Below are positions 37,890-46,362 of a stretch of DNA of 64,000 nt, piece by piece. The stretch's first letter is position 1. The number at the start of each line of letters is the position of its first letter. Made by a program: the position numbers and the translations under genes. Source of the stretch: Roseovarius mucosus DSM 17069. Lineage in GTDB: Bacteria; Pseudomonadota; Alphaproteobacteria; Rhodobacterales; Rhodobacteraceae. The stretch is from positions 310,001-374,000 of the forward strand of contig NZ_KN293991.1 in assembly GCF_000768555.3 (NCBI RefSeq), given 5' to 3'. A model generated the notes under the pieces. The model did not search any database and was not told the origin of the DNA. It was given only the letters and a program-made list of their open reading frames with translations.

Positions 37890-38755
37890 CAGCCCAGCCC
37901 TTTGGCCAGTTGCGCCATGCCGAGATAACGGTTGTAGACAGCCACCAAGAGACCCAGCACGATCAACAGCAGCAGCGACAGCGCCGAGCCAAGCGGCCAG
38001 TTCAACTGTGTGATAATCGCCTCGAACACGAGATTGGCGAACATCGCATCGCGGGGCCCGCCGAGGATGACGGGCGTGATATAGGTGCCCGCGCCCAGCA
38101 CGAAGCATAGCAATCCGCCCGCCGCAAGACCGGGGAGAGAAAGGGGCAGGGTGACTTGGGTAAATGCCTGCCACCGGGTTGCCCCGAGCGAATTGGCGGC
38201 ATCCTCGAGGTTGGTGTCGATGCCCTCAAGGCTGACGTAGACGTTCAGCACCATGAAGGGCAGCAGGAAATGCACGAGGCCGAGGATAACCGTCGCCTCG
38301 TTATAAAGCATCTGGATCGGCTCGTTGATGATGCCAAGCGACAAGAGCAGGGAATTGAGCGCGCCAGAGGTGCCCAGAATGTTGATCCAGCTCATCGTGC
38401 GGATGATGTAACTGATCCAGAAGGGCAGCATCAGAAGGAGCAGCAGCACCATCTTGTTGCCGCGTGAGCGTGCAATGAAATAGGCTGCCGGATAGCCCAT
38501 CAGGGCACAGATCACCGTGGTGATCGCCGCGATTTTCAGCGTGTTGATCAGAATGTCGCGGTAAAAGCGATCGGAGAGCGCCTTTTGCCAGTTGTCGAAG
38601 TAGAACCCGACCGTATCCGCGCCCATCGCCGAGCGCAGCCAGAACGAATAGACCACGATGAACATCAGTGGCACGATCAAGAGCAGTGTCACCGCCACCA
38701 AGGCGGGCGACAACAGAATCCACGGCTGCCTCGCTTCGCGGGCCTCGACCGACAT
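37889..38755 (-). CDS. ABC transporter permease (PotB-like)
   Basis: First gene of the nine-gene operon: a 288-residue permease beginning MSVEAREARQPWILLSPAL, with a ribosome site AAAGGGAG. It has six predicted membrane helices and the EAA loop LEDAANSLGATRWQAF. It forms the heteromeric channel with the PotC-like subunit. The start faces the divergent LysR gene across 100 bases, which should hold the operon promoter. Confidence 0.94.
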   Translation of the reverse strand: MSVEAREARQPWILLSPALVAVTLLLIVPLMFIVVYSFWLRSAMGADTVGFYFDNWQKALSDRFYRDILINTLKIAAITTVICALMGYPAAYFIARSRGNKMVLLLLLMLPFWISYIIRTMSWINILGTSGALNSLLLSLGIINEPIQMLYNEATVILGLVHFLLPFMVLNVYVSLEGIDTNLEDAANSLGATRWQAFTQVTLPLSLPGLAAGGLLCFVLGAGTYITPVILGGPRDAMFANLVFEAIITQLNWPLGSALSLLLLIVLGLLVAVYNRYLGMAQLAKGLG

Positions 38756-38866
38756 GCTACTCCCTTTCTTGTGCGACCCGTCATGGGTGGGCTTGCGCCG
38801 AGGGTGCAAAGCGAGCCATCATTAATCAAATAGATAATAGGAATTGTGACAATAGATGCATTCTAT
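38756..38866. promoter_or_regulatory. Divergent promoter region with possible LysR box
   Basis: An AT-rich segment between the Pot operon and the LysR gene. At 38852-38866 it holds ATAGA-TGCAT-TCTAT, an inverted repeat with five-base arms and five-base spacer, fitting the T-N11-A rule of LysR boxes. It overlaps the first possible LysR start, which favours a later start for that gene if the box is real. Confidence 0.4.
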
Positions 38867-39824
38867 GAATCAGCGGAACAGCCCCGAACGCATCATGCGC
38901 GAGATGGACTGGAACCTCTTGCGCACTTTCGTCGTGTTGGCGCAGTCCACCTCGGTCACCGACGCCGCACATCGGTTACGGCTGACACAGCCTTCGGTGT
39001 CTACAGCGTTGAAACGGTTAGAGGATCGGGTGGGCAAGCGCCTCATACACCGCACACCGGGACATTTCGCGCTGACCGAGGCGGGCGAGGTGCTATATCG
39101 CGAGGCGCTGGATATCCAAGGCTCTATCCTGCGCCTCTCGACCCTCATGCGTGACATGACAGACGAGGTGACAGGCCATGTTCGGCTGTCTCTGGCCTCG
39201 CATGTGATCTGCCCGCTTTTTGATCAGGTGCTGGCAGAGTTCCATGCGGAAAACCCCCGCGCCACGCTGGCAATCGAGGTGCATTCCTCGGCGCAGGCGA
39301 TTGAAACGGTATCGGCGCGCTCCGCCTCTTTTGCCATCTGCCTCGTGCATCAGCGCAACCCCAAGCTAGAGTACATGCGCCTGTATCGAGAGTTCTTTGG
39401 CCTCTTTTGTGGGCCAAACCATGCCCTGTTTGGCCGGCGCGACCTGACGCGCGCCGATCTGGCCGGGCGTTCAGCGGTCAGCTTTGAAACCGACCGATTG
39501 CAGGACGCGCTAAAGCCTGTGACGTTGATGCGGGCGCAGGCGGAACTTGGGGATCAGATCATCGCGACCTCCAGCCACTTGGAAGAGGTCCGGCGTATGA
39601 TCATTGCGGGGCTTGGCGTCGGTCCGCTGCCGTTGCATGTGGCGGCGCGCGACGTGCAAGACGGCCTTTTGTGGCAATTGCCACCCTACGATCAGACGGC
39701 TGCTGTTGATGTGCATGTGGTCTGGAACCCGCGCGCAGTGCTCAACCGCGCGGAACAAGGCCTACTTGACCGGTTGCTGGCCCGAATTGAGGTGACGCCC
39801 ATCGAAGAGCGCACATATAGATAA
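38856..39824 (+). CDS. LysR family transcriptional regulator
   Basis: Regulator of up to 322 residues. The helix-turn-helix is in SVTDAAHRLRLTQPSVSTALKRLE, and the effector domain fills the rest. Three starts are possible: 38856, 38895 (MREMDWNLLRTF) and 38904. Family members usually begin at the MDWNLLRTF stretch. It diverges from the Pot/aminotransferase/BKACE operon and is its likely regulator. The inducer is unknown. Confidence 0.92.
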   Translation: MHSMNQRNSPERIMREMDWNLLRTFVVLAQSTSVTDAAHRLRLTQPSVSTALKRLEDRVGKRLIHRTPGHFALTEAGEVLYREALDIQGSILRLSTLMRDMTDEVTGHVRLSLASHVICPLFDQVLAEFHAENPRATLAIEVHSSAQAIETVSARSASFAICLVHQRNPKLEYMRLYREFFGLFCGPNHALFGRRDLTRADLAGRSAVSFETDRLQDALKPVTLMRAQAELGDQIIATSSHLEEVRRMIIAGLGVGPLPLHVAARDVQDGLLWQLPPYDQTAAVDVHVVWNPRAVLNRAEQGLLDRLLARIEVTPIEERTYR

Positions 39825-39952
39825 AAGATTGTCATAAAACATTCACAAAACTGTCACACTTGGCGAATTCTGCCCCTGCGCCCCTTGCGCAGTGCAATTG
39901 TGAGGGTCACTCTCGGTGCTCTTGACCACGGCCACGCGGATGAGTCACCGAA

Positions 39953-41614
39953 TTGGACGACCCAAACCTCACAGTTTTCTTTCTTCAGATTGCCGGAGCT
40001 GCGGCACTTCTGATCTGGTCTGTCCGCCTTGTGCGTACCGGGGTCGAACGGGCCTTTAGCGCAGAGTTGCGTCTCTGGCTGCGCCGCTCGGGTCAGAGCC
40101 GCGTGCTGGCCGTCTTCACCGGCATGATTGCGGCCATGGCCCTTCAGAGTTCGACGGCAGTTGCCATTCTGACTGCCGGTTTCGTGGCATCGGGCGGCAT
40201 CGCCATTGCCGCCGGGCTTGCGATCCTGTTGGGCGCGGACCTTGGGTCGGCGCTTGTCGCCAAGTTGCTGCTGGCGAGGCAGGCGTGGCTGATCCCGCTT
40301 CTTCTGCTGGGTGGTGTGGTCCTTTTTCTGCGTGGGCACCAGAGGCGGGTGCGGCAGGGTGGGCGTATCCTGATTGGTCTGGCGCTGATCTTTGTTTCGC
40401 TCGATATGCTGCGCGCTGCGACCGAACCCTTGACCGACGCTCCTGCAGCGGCGGCGGCGATGCAGTATCTGGCCCGCGACCTCTTGACCGCCTTCTTGAT
40501 CGGAGCGCTTCTTGCTTGGCTCGTGCATTCCTCGGTGGCTGCCGTTCTTCTCTTTGCCACATTGGTGATGGAAGGGCTGATGCCCGTTTCGGCGGCGATG
40601 GCGCTGATCCTTGGGGCGAATCTTGGTGGTGCCTTTATCGCATTTGGCTTGACGCTCGCCGCCGAGATCGAGGCGCGTCGGCTGATCCTGTCAAACCTTT
40701 GTCTGCGTGGGGGTGGGGCGGCCCTGACCCTTGCCGCGCTGACGGCGTTCGAGCCGCCTCTGGCATGGCTAGGGGCGACGCCTGCGGCACAGATCATTCA
40801 TTTGCATATCCTCTTTAACCTGGCCCTGGTTGGCCTTGTTTTGCCCTTTACCGGAGTCGCGACGCGGCTCGCGGGTGCGTTGCTGTCGGCGCCAAGTCAA
40901 GGTGCTGCGCTTGATCACATCACGGCGCTTGATCCCGGCGCGCTGACGAATCCCAACCGTGCCCTGTCCTGCGCCACGCGTGAGGTGATCCGGATTGGCG
41001 AGATGGTTGAAGCAATGCTGCGCCCGGTGCCCACGCTCTTTACGCAGTGGGACGAGGGCACGGCATCGGCAATTCTCGACGCCCAAGAGACATTGCGAAA
41101 ACGCCACTTCGACACCAAGCTCTATCTCGCACAGCTCACGCGTAACGGTCTGGCGGAAGAGCTGAGCCAACGCTCGCTTGATCTTTCGACAAACGCTGCC
41201 AATTTCGAGGCGGCGGGGGATGCGATTGCCACCACGCTTTTGGGTCTTGCGCAGCGTTTGACGGCGGAAGGTGTGCATTTCTCGCGTCCTGGCTGGCAGG
41301 AGATTTGTGATTTCCACGACCGTGTTCTGGCCAATGCGCAACTGGCTCTGCGGGTCATGATGACCCAGCATCCCGACGATGCCCGCGCATTGGTGGCGGA
41401 GAAGGACAGCATCCGCGCCCTCGAACAAGAGTTGCAGCGCGCGCACTTGGGGCGCCTGCGCGAGGGGCTGACCGAGAGTATCGAAACCAGCAATATCCAT
41501 CAGGAGACGCTGCGCGCCCTCAAGCAGGTGAACACCGGATTCACCATGGCCGCCTATCCGATCCTCACGGAAACCGGCGACCTGCTGTCCAGTCGCATCT
41601 CGTCCCGGGCCTGA
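39953..41614 (+). CDS. Na/Pi cotransporter family protein with PhoU-like C-terminus
   Basis: A 553-residue membrane protein related to sodium-dependent phosphate exporters/importers. It contains two repeats with the QSS motif (ALQSSTAVAILTAGFVASG and WLVHSSVAAVLLFATLVMEG; the second QSS is degenerate, HSS), about eight membrane helices, and from about residue 330 a soluble helical PhoU-type region. The start is TTG at 39953: an in-frame stop lies at 39941-39943 and no ATG occurs between. It has no obvious operon partner. Confidence 0.88.
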   Translation: MDDPNLTVFFLQIAGAAALLIWSVRLVRTGVERAFSAELRLWLRRSGQSRVLAVFTGMIAAMALQSSTAVAILTAGFVASGGIAIAAGLAILLGADLGSALVAKLLLARQAWLIPLLLLGGVVLFLRGHQRRVRQGGRILIGLALIFVSLDMLRAATEPLTDAPAAAAAMQYLARDLLTAFLIGALLAWLVHSSVAAVLLFATLVMEGLMPVSAAMALILGANLGGAFIAFGLTLAAEIEARRLILSNLCLRGGGAALTLAALTAFEPPLAWLGATPAAQIIHLHILFNLALVGLVLPFTGVATRLAGALLSAPSQGAALDHITALDPGALTNPNRALSCATREVIRIGEMVEAMLRPVPTLFTQWDEGTASAILDAQETLRKRHFDTKLYLAQLTRNGLAEELSQRSLDLSTNAANFEAAGDAIATTLLGLAQRLTAEGVHFSRPGWQEICDFHDRVLANAQLALRVMMTQHPDDARALVAEKDSIRALEQELQRAHLGRLREGLTESIETSNIHQETLRALKQVNTGFTMAAYPILTETGDLLSSRISSRA

Positions 41615-41762
41615 GTGATCCAGAGACGACGCACACAAGATCCGAGATAGCCTGCGCGCCATACAACCTTTTAGAGATTCAACGCGTGCCCAAAACGGTG
41701 TATCAAGGAGCGGACCGGCCCCAATGCCGTTTCACTGAATCACACATTTCTGGAGAACGCAT

Positions 41763-43316
41763 TTGAACATCAAGGCATCGACCCCGCCCGTCACGCTGAC
41801 TGTATCCATTGATGGCGCAGCCCCCGTGACCAAGACCTGCGACCTTTTGGTGGTCGCTTGCGAGCCGCGCAATCTGAGCGGCATTTGTGACTATACCGCC
41901 GCAGAGAACGCGGTCTTTGATCAACTGACCAATTTCACCTTTCATACCACTCTGGTGCGGGTGAAAGTTCCCAATCCCGCGCCGAAATACGGGATCATTC
42001 TTGCCCCTACCGAAATCACTGCGATGGCGGGGCATGTGAGCGGTTATCGCAACGAAACGGCCAAGCAATTCTCGCTCGAAACGGCCAATTCCATGACCGA
42101 GAACCTTGTGACCGTCTATCAGTTGCAGGGCCCGGCCAATCCGCCGATGACCGAGGCGGAATTTCTTGCCAATCTGGAACAGACGCTGCCCACGCTCGAT
42201 TGGTGGCCCTATCCCGATTACGAAATCGTCACGGACAGCACGGGTGCGCCGGTCGATCTGCGGACACCCTATTTCGACCATTTCGACAACACCGGGCTGC
42301 GCGGGGGCGGGCCGTGGAACTATCTGGGCCTGCAAGGCAAGAACAACACGGTCTTTGTTCATGGCTCGACCTGCTTTGAATCCGTGCTGCAATGCTGGCA
42401 GTATGGCGGCATGTTGCTGGACCAGCAGGAAAAGCTGGGCTGGTCCTTGCCTGCGGACAAGACGGCGCCGATCATCGTGCTGGGGGCCGGCCCGTCGGGG
42501 ATGATGTTCGCGCACCGCCTGCAAGGGTTGGGTTATACCAATGTCGAGATCCTCGAATCCACCGATCGTTTCGGTGGCAAGACGCATACCGTCACCTATG
42601 ATCTCCCCTCGCCCAACGGGCAGCCCACGCCTTGCGAGTTGGGCACCTGTTACCTCTCGCCTGCTTATGACCAGATGGCCGCGCATTTCGCAGCCTGCGG
42701 GTTCATGGAGGGCAATATCCGCGAGGGCATGTACCTGACCGCCAACCATCAGGACCCGGCAGGCCACACGATCCGCGGCATGGTTACAACCGGGCAGTTT
42801 CCCGGCGTGACCGCACCGGCCACATTGATGGATTATGACGACTACACGCTTCTCAAGGGGTATTACGAGGCCAACCAGCCCTTTGCCGATCCTGCAAACT
42901 GGATGGCGGGGTTCGATGCGGACAAGGTCAAGGCCGAGATTTTCGTGCGCCTGGCGGAGTATGACGTGCTGCTGGCGCTCTATCGCGGCCTCACCCTGCC
43001 CATGCCGCTGAGCGCGCCGACGGAATTGCTGCAATATGACAGCTTCTACGATTTTCTCGCCAAGAATGATTTGCTGATCCTGACCGGCATGCTGGAATAT
43101 GCCTATTCCGTGCAGGGATACGGACCGTTGAAGCAAATTCCGGCCTATTACGGAATGATCTGGATTTCGCTGCCGCTGACGCTTGGCTTGATCTTTAGCG
43201 ACAAACCGGCCGTGACCGTGTTGTCAAAAGGTTGGCTAGATATCTGGACACAAATGGCCCCGACGCTATGTATCACCGCAAATGCTCAGGTGACAAATAT
43301 AACGCGCATGCCCTAA
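41763..43316 (+). CDS. FAD amine-oxidase-fold protein with apparently circularly permuted domain order
   Basis: A 517-residue protein in which the two halves of a flavin amine-oxidase/fatty-acid-isomerase fold are in reverse order. Residues 1-220 look like the C-terminal half. They begin with the strand normally following the middle (TLTVSIDG...CDLLVVACEPRNL) and end in the usual C-terminal flavin segment (VFVHGSTCFESVLQCWQYGG). Residues 236-515 look like the N-terminal half: dinucleotide motif VLGAGPSGMMFAHRL (Gly241-Gly246), acidic VEILES, RFGGKTH, and a last strand CITANAQVTNITR. The start is TTG at 41763 with GGAGA upstream, and an in-frame stop lies at 41736. The cyclase gene follows 41 bases later. 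Whether it binds FAD is unknown. Confidence 0.8.
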   Translation: MNIKASTPPVTLTVSIDGAAPVTKTCDLLVVACEPRNLSGICDYTAAENAVFDQLTNFTFHTTLVRVKVPNPAPKYGIILAPTEITAMAGHVSGYRNETAKQFSLETANSMTENLVTVYQLQGPANPPMTEAEFLANLEQTLPTLDWWPYPDYEIVTDSTGAPVDLRTPYFDHFDNTGLRGGGPWNYLGLQGKNNTVFVHGSTCFESVLQCWQYGGMLLDQQEKLGWSLPADKTAPIIVLGAGPSGMMFAHRLQGLGYTNVEILESTDRFGGKTHTVTYDLPSPNGQPTPCELGTCYLSPAYDQMAAHFAACGFMEGNIREGMYLTANHQDPAGHTIRGMVTTGQFPGVTAPATLMDYDDYTLLKGYYEANQPFADPANWMAGFDADKVKAEIFVRLAEYDVLLALYRGLTLPMPLSAPTELLQYDSFYDFLAKNDLLILTGMLEYAYSVQGYGPLKQIPAYYGMIWISLPLTLGLIFSDKPAVTVLSKGWLDIWTQMAPTLCITANAQVTNITRMP

Positions 43317-43357
43317 ATATAGGGGGCGGGCTGGGCACCGCGACGAAGGGGACAAAG

Positions 43358-45136
43358 GTGAAGACGCTGGAGCGCAAGGCGACAACCATCGCCGCCGCAG
43401 ATGTGGTGGGGTTTTCCCGCCTTGTGGCGATGGACGAGGACGGGGTGTTTGCCCGTCTGCGCGACCTGCGACACGCGATCATCGACCCGGCCATCGCAAA
43501 TCATGGTGGGCGGGTCGTCAAGTCCATGGGCGACGGGCTTTTGGTGGAGTTCCCCGGCCCTGCCGCCGCCGTCCATGCCTCCTTGACTGCACAGCGCGCG
43601 ATTGCGGAGCATGAGCGCAACAATCCGGAGGATCTGCGCATCCGCCTGCGGGTGGGCATCAACCACGGCAGCGTGCTGATCGACGGAAGCGATGTGTTGG
43701 GTGATGTGGTCAATATCGCGGCGCGGCTGGAAACCCTATCTGCACCCGGTGGCATTTGTGTATCGCGCACGGTGCGCGACATGCTGGCGCGGGAACCGGG
43801 CCTGATCATCACCGGTCAAGGCATGCAATATGTCCGCAATATCCCGACGCCGGTCGAGGTCTGGCATGTCACGACCGGGGTAGAGGCCGAAAACCGCAGC
43901 ACCGTCACCCAGAGCGCCGATCGTCCGTCAGTGATCGTTCTGCCGTTCGACAATTTGTCATCTTCGGTCGAGGATGGATTTCTGGCGGATGGCATCGCCG
44001 AGGATCTGATCAACGAGCTCTCGCGCTTTCGCTCGCTGTTCGTGATCGCGCGTGGGTCGTCCTTTGCCTATAAGGACCGCGCGCAGGACATGCGGCAGAT
44101 CGCGCAGGACATGCGTGTGCGCTATGTGGTCAAGGGGGCCGTGCGCCGCGCGGGGGCGCGGCTGCGTGTCACTGCGCAACTGATCGAGGCCGAGACAGGA
44201 CGTCAGATTTGGTCTGATCGCTATGATCGCGATATGGCCGATCTTTTTGCGCTGCAAGATGACATTACCCGTTGTATCGTCACCGGCCTCACCCCTGAAA
44301 TTGGCGCCCATGAACGCGCCATGTCGCGCGCCAAACCAACCGAGAGCCTGTCGGCCTGGGAAATGTGCCAGCGTGGGTTGACCGAAATCGACATGCGCAC
44401 CTCTGGCGGCGTCCGAAATGCGACCGCCCTGTTTCATGCTGCCGCAGAGGCCGATCCGACCTATGCCTTGCCGCATGCCTTGATTGGCCGTGTTCATGCC
44501 GTGCGGATATATTCGGGGCGGAGTCGCAATCCCCGCGAGGATGTGGTCAAGGGCATGTTCCACGCCAATCGCGCCATCGACTTGGATGACAGGCTAGAAC
44601 TTGGGCATATAACACTGGCGCAGCTCTTGACCCTGCAAGGTCAGGAAAAAGATGCGCGTGATGCGCTCGCCCGTGCGCGCGCACTCAATCACAATGACGC
44701 GCTGATCTATAATGCGCAGACCTTCATCAACCTCTTTCAAAAGAACCCCGATACCGCAGAGATGGAAGAGGCCGGGTTAGAGGCCATTCGCCTCAGTCCC
44801 CAAGATCCGATGCTGTGGTCGTTCCATTGGATGCTCGCCGTTGCGATCTGGATGCGCGACATGACCTTGGGAGAGAACATGCGCCCATATCTCGAACCGG
44901 CGGCCCGCCATCCGGGGGCAGAGGCTTTTGTGCATTCTGCATATGCAGTGTTGTCGTTGCGTGCGGGCGACCGAACCACGGCAGAGCGCGCCTTGGCGCA
45001 GGCATTGACGGTGCGGTCCGATTTCTCGCTTGATGTAATCAAATATGGATTTCATTTCCCCAAGTGGCCCGCCCTGGTCGCTGGGATCAAGGATGATCTG
45101 GAAACGCTCGTCTCGATGGGATTGCCGCGCCGGTGA
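43358..45136 (+). CDS. Class III nucleotide cyclase with TolB-like and TPR domains
   Basis: A 592-residue protein starting at GTG 43358, seven bases after AAGGGG. Residues about 8-170 are a class III adenylate/guanylate cyclase domain: metal-binding Asp in IAAADVVGFSRL and KSMGDGLLVEF, and catalytic Asn/Arg in GDVVNIAARLE, all intact. Residues about 195-330 are a TolB-N/FlgO-like domain (SVIVLPFDNLSS, FLADGIAEDLINELSRF, VVKGAVRRAGARLRVTAQL). The remainder is TPR-like helices ending near 592. There is no membrane segment, so it is probably cytoplasmic. A cAMP-producing sensor is likely. Confidence 0.9.
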   Translation: MKTLERKATTIAAADVVGFSRLVAMDEDGVFARLRDLRHAIIDPAIANHGGRVVKSMGDGLLVEFPGPAAAVHASLTAQRAIAEHERNNPEDLRIRLRVGINHGSVLIDGSDVLGDVVNIAARLETLSAPGGICVSRTVRDMLAREPGLIITGQGMQYVRNIPTPVEVWHVTTGVEAENRSTVTQSADRPSVIVLPFDNLSSSVEDGFLADGIAEDLINELSRFRSLFVIARGSSFAYKDRAQDMRQIAQDMRVRYVVKGAVRRAGARLRVTAQLIEAETGRQIWSDRYDRDMADLFALQDDITRCIVTGLTPEIGAHERAMSRAKPTESLSAWEMCQRGLTEIDMRTSGGVRNATALFHAAAEADPTYALPHALIGRVHAVRIYSGRSRNPREDVVKGMFHANRAIDLDDRLELGHITLAQLLTLQGQEKDARDALARARALNHNDALIYNAQTFINLFQKNPDTAEMEEAGLEAIRLSPQDPMLWSFHWMLAVAIWMRDMTLGENMRPYLEPAARHPGAEAFVHSAYAVLSLRAGDRTTAERALAQALTVRSDFSLDVIKYGFHFPKWPALVAGIKDDLETLVSMGLPRR

Positions 45137-45264
45137 TGCAATGGCGTGGCGGATGTGTTAGGCTATCGGAATTGTCGCTCGACCCAATTTGGATCAAATC
45201 GCGTTTCTAGCGGAGTGCCATCATTTGAGAGCCGCGCAGTTATGCCTATTGCCCGAGGTGTTTC

Positions 45265-45651
45265 ATGACGAGCATTTTCGATATCTGCCTGTTTCTGACC
45301 TTGTTTCAGATCAAGCATTACTTGGGTGATTTTCAGCTCCAGACCGGATGGATCGCGAAGAATAAAGGGCGGTATGGGCATCCATCGGGCATCGTGCACG
45401 CCGGGGTGCATGGTGCGCTGAGCCTGCCTATCCTGCTCTGGTTCGCTATGCCGTGGGAACTGGCGCTTGGTCTCGCTCTTGCCGAGATCGCGGTGCATTA
45501 TCATATCGACTGGGCCAAGGCGCGCCGTGTGGCGCAGGAGGGTGTGACCGAGACCGATCCGCGTTTCTGGCATTACCTTGGCCTCGATCAGGCCGCGCAT
45601 CAGCTGACCTATATTGCGCTGTTGGCTGTGGCTGCCAGCCGCGCGGCCTGA
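45265..45651 (+). CDS. DUF3307 family membrane protein
   Basis: A 128-residue protein with three or four hydrophobic segments and the DUF3307 hallmarks FQIKHYLGDFQLQT, HAGVHGALSLPI and VHYHIDWAK. The conserved His and Asp residues near membrane boundaries suggest a metal-dependent or structural role, but function is unknown. It stands alone, convergent with the thiamin operon. Confidence 0.85.
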   Translation: MTSIFDICLFLTLFQIKHYLGDFQLQTGWIAKNKGRYGHPSGIVHAGVHGALSLPILLWFAMPWELALGLALAEIAVHYHIDWAKARRVAQEGVTETDPRFWHYLGLDQAAHQLTYIALLAVAASRAA

Positions 45652-45678
45652 ATAATTCAGGCCACGCTGCGAGGGGCG

Positions 45679-46362
45679 TCAGAGGCCAAACGACAGGCCC
45701 ATGTCCCAGAAACTGACTTCAAGCCGCGTGGCAGTGCTGAAGCGCTGACAGAGGCGACCCCAGCCGGGTGTTGTCTCGGCCCCTGCGCCCAGTCGCCGCG
45801 CCACGGCGCCGTCAAAGAGCACGCCAGCATCGCGGCAGACCTGTTGATAGGCGTCGCCAGCGTAGGTGTTGATCCAACCGGCGTAACGGTGATCCTCCGC
45901 CACCGGCCCCAGCCGCGCCCCAATCTCGCCATAACCCATGACGCAGGGGGCAAGCGCCGCCAGCAGGTCGAGGAAGTTGCCGGAATGCCCCGCATCGAGC
46001 ACGTAACGCGTATAGGCGAGGTTGGCGGGATGTTCCTCGGCATTGTAGAGGTCTGCTTCGCTCAGCCCCGCTTCGGCGCAGGTTTTGACATGGAGGCTGA
46101 GTTCGTGATTGACCAGCGCGTCGACGGTGGCGGCACAGGAGCGCATCTCCTCCAGCGCATCGGCCTTGGTCACGGCCAGGGCCCAAGCACGGGCGAAATG
46201 GATAAGAAACACATAGTCCTGCACAAGATAGCCCAGAAACGCCTTGCGCGGTAGCGTGCCATCGCGCAGCCCCTCGACAAAGGGATGATGCGTGTAATCC
46301 TGCCAAACCGTCCCCGCCGCATCGCGCAAGCGGGGAAAGGTCACTCCGTAATCATGGGTCAT
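45679..46362 (-). CDS. tenA: Aminopyrimidine aminohydrolase (thiaminase II)
   Basis: TenA hydrolyses aminomethylpyrimidine breakdown products of thiamin to HMP for salvage. 227 residues. The family core includes HHPFVEGLRDGTLPR, FLGYLVQDYVFLIHFARAWA and the catalytic cysteine Cys140 in LAPCVMGYGEIG. It is the last gene of the thi operon, overlapping the thiY stop region by ATGA. Its partner ThiY supplies the pyrimidine precursor. Confidence 0.94.
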   Translation of the reverse strand: MTHDYGVTFPRLRDAAGTVWQDYTHHPFVEGLRDGTLPRKAFLGYLVQDYVFLIHFARAWALAVTKADALEEMRSCAATVDALVNHELSLHVKTCAEAGLSEADLYNAEEHPANLAYTRYVLDAGHSGNFLDLLAALAPCVMGYGEIGARLGPVAEDHRYAGWINTYAGDAYQQVCRDAGVLFDGAVARRLGAGAETTPGWGRLCQRFSTATRLEVSFWDMGLSFGL

